DNA of 6,389 nt from an uncultured Hyphomicrobiales bacterium (GTDB taxonomy: Bacteria; Pseudomonadota; Alphaproteobacteria; Rhizobiales; Beijerinckiaceae). The translations under genes and the position numbers were made by a program. The stretch covers positions 1-6,389 of the forward strand of contig CAIVAX010000211.1 in the NCBI GenBank assembly GCA_903903935.1. The letters run 5' to 3'. Positions 1 through 5,684 of the stretch are shown here, piece by piece. The notes beneath the pieces are model-generated. The model was not told the DNA's origin. It did no database searches and saw only the letters and a program-made list of their open reading frames with translations. The number at the start of each line of letters is the position of its first letter. Within the stretch, counting starts at the first letter, position 1.

Positions 1-557
1 CCTTGCATAAAGACGTCAAGGTCAATTCCACGCCGCCAAGTTTGTGTTTTAGTAAACCCATAAGATTTTAATTCATCTTGAAGTGATTTTGTCGCTACCA
101 ATGTGGCAGAAGCGGCATTGTGAAACCATCTTAGGATAGAATAAGTCAAGGATGTGGGTATGGGCGCGCGAGCGGCAATATATTCTGGAAAGCGTGTGTG
201 ATAACATGTTGTAAAAGGCCTTTGTCGAAGTAGACAATATTGCCGTGCAAAAAATCCAAGCGGGCCCTCCGTGGCAATATGAATCGCGTCTGGATCGATT
301 GTATCAATTTTTTTCGAAACCTCTTTCAATCCAGTGAGACTTAATCTGATTTCTGGATAAGTCGGCATTGGAATTGACCGAAAACTATCCGGAGCGAGAA
401 TAATAACTTCAACCCCAAAAGATGGAGCCTCTTTAATCAGTGACTCAAGCGTGCGGACTACGCCATTAACTTGTGGCCTCCAAGCATCACTCACAATCAG
501 AACACGCATTCCTAAAGTAGACGTTTGACCCTCAAGGGGATGAACTAATGGCTGCAT
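1..557 (-). CDS. GT4-family glycosyltransferase, N-terminal part (probable lipid glycosyltransferase)
   Basis: This is an open frame of 185 codons plus 2 bases that runs off the left edge, so only the N-terminal Rossmann half is visible. The features seen are a β-strand-like opening MRVLIVSDAW (from residue 17), the glycine-containing loop RPQVNGVVRT, EGPLG (about 97-101), YHTRFPEY (about 119-126) and RRGIDLDVF near the edge. These are typical of GT4 enzymes that glycosylate lipids or mannosides, including the alphaproteobacterial diacylglycerol glycosyltransferases. The start at 557 is chosen because GAGG lies 6 nt upstream on the minus strand. The inner ATG at 509 has AGGA directly abutting it and is a poorer start, although the family core begins there. 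The gene is divergent from btaA-btaB and has its own Pho-box-like element. By inference it makes a glycosyldiacylglycerol under phosphate limitation. The sugar and acceptor cannot be read from this fragment, and the C-terminal EX7E region lies outside the window. Confidence 0.88.
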   Translation of the reverse strand, partial: MQPLVHPLEGQTSTLGMRVLIVSDAWRPQVNGVVRTLESLIKEAPSFGVEVIILAPDSFRSIPMPTYPEIRLSLTGLKEVSKKIDTIDPDAIHIATEGPLGFFARQYCLLRQRPFTTCYHTRFPEYIAARAPIPTSLTYSILRWFHNAASATLVATKSLQDELKSYGFTKTQTWRRGIDLDVFMQ

Positions 558-602
558 TTGAAACCTCTTCTCAAACCCCCATCAAATTCGTTTTTCAGTA
601 TT

Positions 603-620
603 ATGACAGATGAAAGAGAG
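603..620 (-). promoter_or_regulatory. Pho-box-like PhoB site for the glycosyltransferase
   Basis: Read on the minus strand the sequence is CTCTCTTTCATCTGTCAT, two heptamers separated by 4 nt. They match the CTGTCAT half-site at 5/7 and 7/7. A weaker third unit, CTGAAAA (592-598), follows in the same 11-bp phase after the spacer AATA. The element lies about 46 nt upstream of the start at 557 and points toward the glycosyltransferase. PhoB control is inferred from consensus and position only. Confidence 0.65.
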
Positions 621-747
621 CTGAACAGTTTTCAGGAGCCTGACTTAGGTCGATGCAAAAGGGCTATGGTAAGCAAATAAACAATTCACATAATTATTAC
701 GAAGCCAAAGCGACAGAGCCAATACAAGTCAAAGAAATGCTAAGCGG

Positions 748-765
748 ACTTCATCAAACCGTCAT
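748..765 (+). promoter_or_regulatory. Pho-box-like PhoB site for btaA-btaB
   Basis: The sequence ACTTCATCAAACCGTCAT holds two heptamers with a 4-nt A-rich spacer. They match CTGTCAT at 4/7 and 6/7, and both TCAT cores lie exactly 11 bp apart. The element ends 45 nt before the btaA ATG, which suits a PhoB-activated promoter with a short leader. No convincing -10 hexamer was recognised after it. The first half-site is weak, so confidence is moderate. Confidence 0.5.
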
Positions 766-783
766 TAAAGAGAATTACCGCTG

Positions 784-805
784 AACCTCTATTGATTCAG
801 AGGTT
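784..805 (+). promoter_or_regulatory. Hairpin covering the btaA ribosome binding site
   Basis: AACCTCT (784-790) is perfectly complementary to AGAGGTT (799-805), giving a 7-bp stem with an 8-nt loop. The right arm contains AGAGG, the only good Shine-Dalgarno sequence for the btaA ATG at 811. A second stem, CTGAA (781-785) with TTCAG (796-800), overlaps the first and cannot form at the same time; it would leave AGG (801-803) unpaired. The pairings are seen directly in the sequence. A regulatory role is inference. Confidence 0.5.
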
Positions 806-810
806 ATTCG

Positions 811-2064
811 ATGGACTCTTTTCGCTTACCTAATTCCGTTCAAAATTCTGAATTGGCTGCCGCTGTGCACCGTAACGATCCTCTCTCATCTGAGGGCATG
901 CTAGAGCGGCTTTTTACCTTTTTATTTAGCGGCCTTGTTTATCCTTTGATTTGGGAGGATCCGGTAGTCGATATGGCTGCCTTGAACATCAGAGCTGAGG
1001 ATCATATCGTCGCTATTGCTTCAGGCGGCTGCAATATAGCCAGCTATCTGATCGCTCAACCGCAACGCATCACGGCCGTCGATCTCAATGCTACACATGT
1101 TGCGCTCAATCGCTTAAAACTCGCTGCTATACAACATCTCCCAGATCATGCCGCACTCCATCGCTTCTTTGGTCATGCAGCTGATACTCAAAATATCTTG
1201 GCATATGATCGCTATCTGGTGCCTCATCTTGACCAAGAGACTCGCTCCTATTGGGAGCGCAGAGATCAGTTTGGACGCCGTTATATCTCACGGTTCGAGC
1301 GCGGATTTTATCATTATGGCTTGCTCGGCCGCTTCATTGGTCTGGCCAATTTCATCGCAAAACTGCACGGGGCCGATCTGAACGCCCTCCTCAAAGCGCG
1401 CACACGAGACGAGCAGCATCAGGCTTATGAAACCATTTTAAAGCCTTTGTTTGATAAGCCTCTTATTCGCTTTCTCGCGTCTCAGCCCGCCTCACTTTAT
1501 GGGCTGGGAATTCCTCCTGCCCAATATCACGCCCTTGCGGCTGACCATCCAGAAGGGATGATCGGCGCCCTGAGAGAGCGAGTGAGACGTCTTGTGTGTG
1601 ATTTTGATTTCCAACAAAATTATTTTGCATGGCAGGCGTTTCAACGTTCATTTGGTAAAGATGAAGCTGCTCCAGTTCCTCCGTATTTGATAAAGGATCA
1701 TTACCAAACCATTCGCGAATGTGCCAATCGGGTTGATGTGAGACAAGTATCGATGACGGCCTTTTTGGCTAACGAGCCTGCAAACAGCAAGGATTGTTAT
1801 GTCCTTCTTGATGCACAAGACTGGATGAATGATTCTCAACTCAATGCGCTCTGGTCGCAAATTACCCGCACAGCAAGACAAAATGCTCGCGTTATTTTCC
1901 GAACAGCAGCCAATGAAAAGCTTCTACCCAACCGTGTTAAGGATGAGCTTTTAAATAGCTGGCGTCGCAATGATGAAAAGTCTGATCAGCTGCATATGCA
2001 GGACAGATCCGCAATCTATGGCGCGTTCCATCTTTATGAATTTCAGGAGACGAGAGGTGTCTGA
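811..2064 (+). CDS. btaA: BtaA, S-adenosylmethionine:diacylglycerol 3-amino-3-carboxypropyltransferase
   Basis: BtaA moves the 3-amino-3-carboxypropyl group of S-adenosylmethionine onto diacylglycerol, giving diacylglyceryl-homoserine, the first step of betaine lipid (DGTS) synthesis at the cytoplasmic membrane. The 417-residue product matches the DUF3419/BtaA family in length and motifs. It has FSGLVYPLIWEDP near residues 39-51, the nucleotide-binding loop VAIASGGCN (67-75), AVDLN (89-93) followed by LNRLKLAAI, LGIPPAQY (232-239), a late LLDAQDWM (332-339), RVIFRTAA (360-367), and DRSAIYGAFHLYEF near the C-terminus. The ATG at 811 has AGAGG 7 nt upstream, inside a hairpin. btaB follows with an 8-nt overlap, so the two are almost certainly one operon. 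A Pho-box-like element lies upstream, consistent with the known induction of DGTS synthesis by phosphate limitation. The gene appears intact. Confidence 0.95.
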   Translation: MDSFRLPNSVQNSELAAAVHRNDPLSSEGMLERLFTFLFSGLVYPLIWEDPVVDMAALNIRAEDHIVAIASGGCNIASYLIAQPQRITAVDLNATHVALNRLKLAAIQHLPDHAALHRFFGHAADTQNILAYDRYLVPHLDQETRSYWERRDQFGRRYISRFERGFYHYGLLGRFIGLANFIAKLHGADLNALLKARTRDEQHQAYETILKPLFDKPLIRFLASQPASLYGLGIPPAQYHALAADHPEGMIGALRERVRRLVCDFDFQQNYFAWQAFQRSFGKDEAAPVPPYLIKDHYQTIRECANRVDVRQVSMTAFLANEPANSKDCYVLLDAQDWMNDSQLNALWSQITRTARQNARVIFRTAANEKLLPNRVKDELLNSWRRNDEKSDQLHMQDRSAIYGAFHLYEFQETRGV

Positions 2065-2734
2065 GTCTTCGGTTTTGATGGATCGAATCTATGGCTGGCA
2101 AATCAGTATTTATGATCTCACACGTAAATATTATTTGCTGGGCCGAGATGAACTCATCGCCCAATTAAAACCTGAAGATGATGATCTGGTTCTTGAAATC
2201 GGCTGTGGCACAGGCCGCAATCTGCTCTCAGCACTTAAACATTGGCCTCAAGCCCGTTTTTTTGGAATCGATGTTTCGCATGTTATGCTGACTGAAGCAG
2301 GCCAGTCGATCGTCAAACACAAAGCGGCTGATCATATTCGCATTGCCCATAGCGATGCACTGACCTTTGACTCCATGAAAACTTTCAAAAAACAGTCCTT
2401 TCAGCGCATCTATTTTTCATACACTTTATCGATGATACCAAATTGGACGCTCGCGCTTGATCGGGCTCTCGACACTCTTGCTCCAAATGGGCGCTTGCTC
2501 ATTGCTGATTTTGGCGATCAACACGGATTACCTCTGTGGTTTCGATCGCTGTTGTTTTGGTGGCTGTCTCTTTTTCACGTCAAGCCACGAGATGATTTCG
2601 AGCCTCTTATGTTGGCCATGGCACGACAAAAAGGCTTGTCTTTGGAATTCCGACCTCTTTATTATGGCTATGCCTTTATAGCTGTCTTTAAAAAACCAAA
2701 TATCGAGCCCCTCTTGGACCCTCATATTGGATAA
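2057..2734 (+). CDS. btaB: BtaB, S-adenosylmethionine-dependent N-methyltransferase of DGTS synthesis
   Basis: BtaB adds three methyl groups from S-adenosylmethionine to the amino group of diacylglyceryl-homoserine, yielding the betaine lipid DGTS. The 225-residue product is a class I methyltransferase. It shows motif I LEIGCGTGRN (46-55), the acidic residue of GIDVS (70-74), HSDAL (98-102), the motif IYFSYTLSMIPNW (118-130), and a glycine turn followed by LLIADFGDQ. The N-terminal MDRIYGWQ...YDLTRKYYLLGRD block is characteristic of BtaB. I chose the GTG at 2057 because AGGAG (2045-2049) sits 7 nt before it and the family starts a few residues ahead of this block. An ATG further upstream at 1970 would give a 29-residue extension buried inside btaA. 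The ATG at 2078 lacks a ribosome binding site. The gene overlaps the end of btaA by 8 nt, suggesting translational coupling. Confidence 0.94.
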   Translation: MSESSVLMDRIYGWQISIYDLTRKYYLLGRDELIAQLKPEDDDLVLEIGCGTGRNLLSALKHWPQARFFGIDVSHVMLTEAGQSIVKHKAADHIRIAHSDALTFDSMKTFKKQSFQRIYFSYTLSMIPNWTLALDRALDTLAPNGRLLIADFGDQHGLPLWFRSLLFWWLSLFHVKPRDDFEPLMLAMARQKGLSLEFRPLYYGYAFIAVFKKPNIEPLLDPHIG

Positions 2735-2798
2735 GTCTTCACTGAACCCTGACATCGCTAAGATCTAATTCAGTCAAGATCAGAACTAAGCCGGATTG

Positions 2799-2816
2799 CT
2801 TTTAATAAATTGTCAC
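2799..2816 (+). promoter_or_regulatory. Candidate Pho box and promoter for phoH
   Basis: CTTTTAATAAATTGTCAC agrees with the 18-bp enterobacterial Pho-box consensus at 13 of 18 positions, including an AT-only spacer and a good second half-site, TTGTCAC. A -10-like TATGCT (2830-2835) lies 13 nt beyond the element. If this is the promoter, the phoH leader would be roughly 150 nt. The first half-site is only 4/7, so this is a plausible but not a strong call. Confidence 0.42.
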
Positions 2817-2862
2817 AAGAATCATTTCATATGCTGGTGTTCGTCAGAGCTTGAAGGGTTCC

Positions 2863-2997
2863 ATGATCGGCATCGACCGTTCACATTTACCCCCGCCACT
2901 TCGGCATCCCAGCCGACGAGAACTCACCTATGCTCACTTAAATATAAGTGTGCGCAGCACAGTCGTGATTTTTCTTGGAGCTAGGATTGATGGCTAA
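2863..2997 (+). CDS. Possible 44-residue leader ORF overlapping phoH
   Basis: This small ORF starts with ATG at 2863, has GAAGGG (2853-2858) 4 nt upstream, and ends with TAA at 2995-2997, eight bases inside phoH. The phoH start and the ORF stop share ATGGCTAA. The peptide is short and basic, with a triple proline (residues 10-12, HLPPPLRH) and no recognisable domain. It is placed where a leader peptide or a translationally coupled small protein would be. It may also be chance: the stretch carries hairpins that could explain its conservation as RNA, and no homologue can be claimed. Confidence that it is translated is low. Confidence 0.25.
   Translation: MIGIDRSHLPPPLRHPSRRELTYAHLNISVRSTVVIFLGARIDG
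2901..2916 (+). repeat. Small hairpin in the phoH leader
   Basis: TCGGC (2901-2905) and GCCGA (2912-2916) form a perfect 5-bp GC-rich stem around a 6-nt loop. It lies about 75 nt upstream of the phoH start, inside the presumed leader and shortly after the triple-proline codons of the possible leader ORF. There is no T tract, so it is not a terminator. Its function is unknown. Confidence 0.3.
2932..2953 (+). repeat. Inverted repeat upstream of phoH
   Basis: CACTTA (2935-2940) and TAAGTG (2945-2950) form a 6-bp stem around AATA. After one T-T mismatch, GC (2932-2933) and GC (2952-2953) add two more pairs. The element lies about 36 nt before the phoH ATG. It could be an RNA hairpin in the leader or a palindromic operator. 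The sequence does not decide between these. Confidence 0.3.
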
Positions 2998-3727
2998 ACA
3001 TCGTGAGAAGCGTCGACACCGTGAAGAGGCAGGATCTACCATCATCCCAATCAATCGATCTAAAAGAGCCAAATTTAGCGAAGAGCGAAGCTCACCCCCG
3101 ATTATAGCCAAGACCCATCGCCAAGCCGTTTATCTAGGACATCTCAGAACAGCCGAACAAATATTTGTCTTAGGGCCAGCGGGAACAGGCAAGACTTGGC
3201 TCGCAGCAACTTATGCAGCAGATTTATATCGCAAAGGGACGATTAAAAAAATTATCCTGACGCGCCCCAATGTATCGTGCGGCCGCTCTTTGGGATTTTT
3301 TCCTGGGAGTCTTGAGAGAAAATTTGCTCCCTGGGCTGTGCCGGTGACAGATGCGATTTGTGATCGGCTTGGCAAAGCTGTTTTTGATGTTGCAATGAAG
3401 AATGGCGATATTGAAGTTGTGCCCTTTGAAGTGATGCGTGGTCGCTCCTGGAAAGACGCCTTTGTTCTTCTTGACGAGGCTCAAAATGCCTCTATCGCTG
3501 AAATCAAAATGTTCCTCACGCGCATTGGCGAAAATTGCCTCACTGTGATTAATGGCGATATTGCCCAATGTGATTTGGCTGCTGAATCGGGTCTGCGTTT
3601 AGCTCTCAATTTGATCAACCGAAACTCGCTTCCCATCCCTATTGTTGAATTTGAAATCGACGACATTGTGCGCTCAGGCCTCTGCGCTATGTGGGTGCGA
3701 GCATTTTCGAGTCTGGCAGCAGAATAG
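2990..3727 (+). CDS. phoH: PhoH-family ATPase
   Basis: This is a cytoplasmic P-loop ATPase of the phosphate-starvation-inducible PhoH family, related to superfamily I helicase cores; its cellular job is still poorly defined. The 245-residue protein has a basic N-terminal tail (MAKHREKRRHREE), Walker A GPAGTGKT (62-69), TRP (91-93) and LGFFPG (101-106), the block VPFEVMRGRSW (144-154), Walker B FVLLDEAQN (158-166), MFLTRIGEN (174-182) and VINGDIAQCDL (186-196), then a C-terminal IVRSGLCAMWVRAF. The series matches the E. coli PhoH-type core closely, but the protein is shorter than the E. coli protein (about 350 residues), and no PIN or KH domain is visible. The ATG at 2990 is chosen, with GGAG (2977-2980) 9 nt upstream; a TTG five codons earlier is less likely. 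A Pho-box candidate lies upstream, and the adjacent btaAB and phosphoesterase genes support a phosphate-starvation role. Confidence 0.92.
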   Translation: MAKHREKRRHREEAGSTIIPINRSKRAKFSEERSSPPIIAKTHRQAVYLGHLRTAEQIFVLGPAGTGKTWLAATYAADLYRKGTIKKIILTRPNVSCGRSLGFFPGSLERKFAPWAVPVTDAICDRLGKAVFDVAMKNGDIEVVPFEVMRGRSWKDAFVLLDEAQNASIAEIKMFLTRIGENCLTVINGDIAQCDLAAESGLRLALNLINRNSLPIPIVEFEIDDIVRSGLCAMWVRAFSSLAAE

Positions 3728-3741
3728 ACCAGGTGAGGGTT

Positions 3742-3778
3742 TGATAGGACTAACGGCTCTTAAGGAGTCGTCCTATCA
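3742..3778. terminator. Inverted repeat between convergent genes, possible bidirectional terminator
   Basis: TGATAGGAC (3742-3750) is perfectly complementary to GTCCTATCA (3770-3778), a 9-bp stem. An inner GGCTC/GAGTC stem (3755-3759 with 3765-3769, one G-T pair) could form above a TAAC bulge. The repeat lies 14 nt after the phoH stop and about 93 nt after the end of the convergent phosphoesterase gene on the other strand. Neither strand carries a T run after it, so classical intrinsic termination is not assured. The rest of 3728-3871 holds nothing else recognised. Confidence 0.5.
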
Positions 3779-3871
3779 TCGCCCCTGAGCTTCAGAAGTT
3801 TTACCCTCGGCACAAACTTGGGCGCGAGCGCTGATAGTTGATAGATGTTTGTTTAAACTGAGTTGAATAGT

Positions 3872-5566
3872 CTAGCGGCGTTTGTCGAGAAGATGCGCCT
3901 GATTATGCGCCACAACATCTAGACACAGATAGTCGCGTGTTTCCTGACCAAATTCGTCTACCGCTTTGATTGTTATTTTATGTGAACCCAATGAGAGGGT
4001 ATTCGCAAATTTTCCAACCCATATGTGCGAGGAATTAACGGAATCGACCCAAGGTTTGATTTCCCCTTTATGCTCGCTATATCTTTGCTTGAGCCATGGA
4101 TCTTTGATCCATGTTTTTTCTAAAGGCACAAAATCGCGACCATCTACCGCATAGGACATGTGCGTTTTGGGACCGCCTTCAAAAAAATTCACTACCAAAT
4201 GTAAATTTGTCAGATCCGAAGACAAGAGGGAGTTTGATTTGATCCGATAAGCAGGAGTGTGATCGCTATCGGCGGCGATAGATTCTGCCAACATAGATCG
4301 CATTTTTTGTTCAGATTTCATGCTCACCGGCACAAAATCGGTTTTATACTCTGCCCCTTTGATGGAGAGCTCATAATAGCCATTGGGAGAGCCATCACAC
4401 GCATCAGCATAAGCAATGCCATCAGGTGAATTGGGACCAGACCACCATGAGCCACACAAGGTTGTGAGCACATGATGATGGTGAGACTTTTGTCCAAAAG
4501 GATCGTTTGGCAAGGAGATATATTTATGTTCCATGCGATGCGTATGGCCGGCAAAGCTGATGCTTTTGCGGTTTTGCGTAAGGCTTAATAAAGCGAGCGT
4601 ATCCTCACTGGCTATATCAATACCAAATTTGTTTTTGCTACTTTTCAAAGGCGCATGGCACAGGAAGACGATCAGCTTATCTTCAGCTGTTCGTTCAATG
4701 ATGGATTTGGCAAATTGCAATTGCTCGGCTGAGAGTTCTTCATGATAAGTGCCTTGCCCGTCTGGCTCACTTGGATCATGGCCATGATAGACGATGTTTT
4801 GCAGCACGACGAAGAGCGCATTGCCATATTCAAATGCATAATGGCTGGGGCCAAAGTGTCGCTTGAATGTATCTCTGGCAAACACATTGTCCTTAGCTTC
4901 ATAGTTCAAATCATGATTGCCACAGACTTGATACCAAGGAATACCAATCATTCCTATAATGCTCGATAATCTGGGGTAGAGGCTGAGATCATCACCCACA
5001 ATATCACCCAGAGTGATACCAAATTGAGCATCCGTGCCGATGAGCTTAGGAATGACACCATCTCGAATGAAATTGACCTCTGTGTCATTTTCAGGCTGAG
5101 GATCACCAAACAAGATCACTTTGAAGGCCTGCGATTCTGCCTGTGAGATAAGGTTAAAATCAACATTCTGCGGCAGAGCACCTGTGGGCTGCAAACCTTC
5201 ATACGTAAATTTTAAATCAGCGGGCGTTCCCTCAGGCTGATGGATATAATAAAATTTTGGCAGATGAGTGAGGGGATCTTCTGCAACGCGATACCCACTT
5301 GGCTTGACTATGCTGATGATGCAATTGCGGTCAATGGGTAGCTCATAAAAGCCGTGCGCATTGGTTTGTGTGCATTCGCGGCCATTAGTCACAATGACAC
5401 GGGCAAGACCTAAGCGCTGACCATTGACCGTCTCAAACACTTGACCTTTGACTGAGCTGGCTTGCGCATAGGCCTGACCAATGGTGAGCGGCAGAAGGCC
5501 AGTTGCGATAACACTCCCGCACGATACAATCAGATCACGTCTGGTCGGATTTGTCTCGATCGGCAT
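3872..5566 (-). CDS. Tat-exported calcineurin-like metallophosphoesterase
   Basis: A 564-residue secreted phosphoesterase. Its N-terminus, TRRDLIV (8-14), followed by a hydrophobic stretch and AYA-QA (about 32-36), is a twin-arginine signal peptide, so it should be exported folded to the periplasm or beyond. Residues 40-85 look like a small β-sandwich of the carboxypeptidase-regulatory or metallophosphatase N-terminal kind. The catalytic domain carries the metal-ligand motifs GDPQ (154-157), GDIVGDD (187-193), GNHD (216-219), CHAP (303-306) and GHTH (340-343). GDPQ replaces the more usual D-x-H first motif, as known in this subgroup. The remaining 200 or so residues resemble the C-terminal domain of such enzymes and end in a β-rich segment. 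The ATG at 5566 follows GGGGG by 5 nt; a GTG two codons earlier is possible. The substrate is unknown (phosphomonoester, diester or lipid-derived). The neighbouring genes and upstream Pho-box-like units suggest phosphate scavenging. The gene converges on phoH. Confidence 0.88.
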   Translation of the reverse strand: MPIETNPTRRDLIVSCGSVIATGLLPLTIGQAYAQASSVKGQVFETVNGQRLGLARVIVTNGRECTQTNAHGFYELPIDRNCIISIVKPSGYRVAEDPLTHLPKFYYIHQPEGTPADLKFTYEGLQPTGALPQNVDFNLISQAESQAFKVILFGDPQPENDTEVNFIRDGVIPKLIGTDAQFGITLGDIVGDDLSLYPRLSSIIGMIGIPWYQVCGNHDLNYEAKDNVFARDTFKRHFGPSHYAFEYGNALFVVLQNIVYHGHDPSEPDGQGTYHEELSAEQLQFAKSIIERTAEDKLIVFLCHAPLKSSKNKFGIDIASEDTLALLSLTQNRKSISFAGHTHRMEHKYISLPNDPFGQKSHHHHVLTTLCGSWWSGPNSPDGIAYADACDGSPNGYYELSIKGAEYKTDFVPVSMKSEQKMRSMLAESIAADSDHTPAYRIKSNSLLSSDLTNLHLVVNFFEGGPKTHMSYAVDGRDFVPLEKTWIKDPWLKQRYSEHKGEIKPWVDSVNSSHIWVGKFANTLSLGSHKITIKAVDEFGQETRDYLCLDVVAHNQAHLLDKRR

Positions 5567-5602
5567 AGGCACCCCCGTTTGCTAGTGCCCTGACCGATTC
5601 GT

Positions 5603-5642
5603 CTAACAGTTTTATTGAATTTTTATAACGGTTCCGCGACAG
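5603..5642 (-). promoter_or_regulatory. Phased Pho-box-like array upstream of the phosphoesterase
   Basis: On the minus strand, four heptamers follow each other at exact 11-bp spacing. CTGTCGC (5/7) is followed by spacer GGAA, CCGTTAT (5/7) by AAAA, ATTCAAT (3/7) by AAAA, and CTGTTAG (5/7) ends the array. The spacing and A-rich spacers are the hallmark of PhoB tandem binding. The array ends 36 nt before the ATG at 5566. An AT-rich stretch within it could also serve as the -10 region, so the last two units may be promoter rather than operator. Confidence 0.5.
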
Positions 5643-5684
5643 CCACCTTGTTCTGTCTCTTGGCGCATGCGAAGACGGACATAT

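Noticed and set aside
653..784. A 43-codon plus-strand ORF (MQKGYGKQ...) upstream of btaA
   Set aside because: It has only a weak AGG 3 nt from its ATG, contains the proposed btaA Pho box, has no recognisable motif, and lies in AT-rich promoter-like sequence.
1970..2056. A 29-codon N-terminal extension of btaB from the ATG at 1970
   Set aside because: It lies inside the conserved btaA C-terminus, lacks a convincing ribosome binding site, and BtaB proteins begin near the GTG at 2057, which has AGGAG at the right distance.
2741..2777. An ACTGAA/TTCAGT inverted repeat after btaB as a terminator
   Set aside because: The arms are only 6 bp with a loop of more than 20 nt and no T run follows.
3224..3568. 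A 114-codon minus-strand ORF inside phoH
   Set aside because: It is antisense to the Walker A to Walker B region of phoH, shows no motif, and is best explained as a shadow of that coding sequence.
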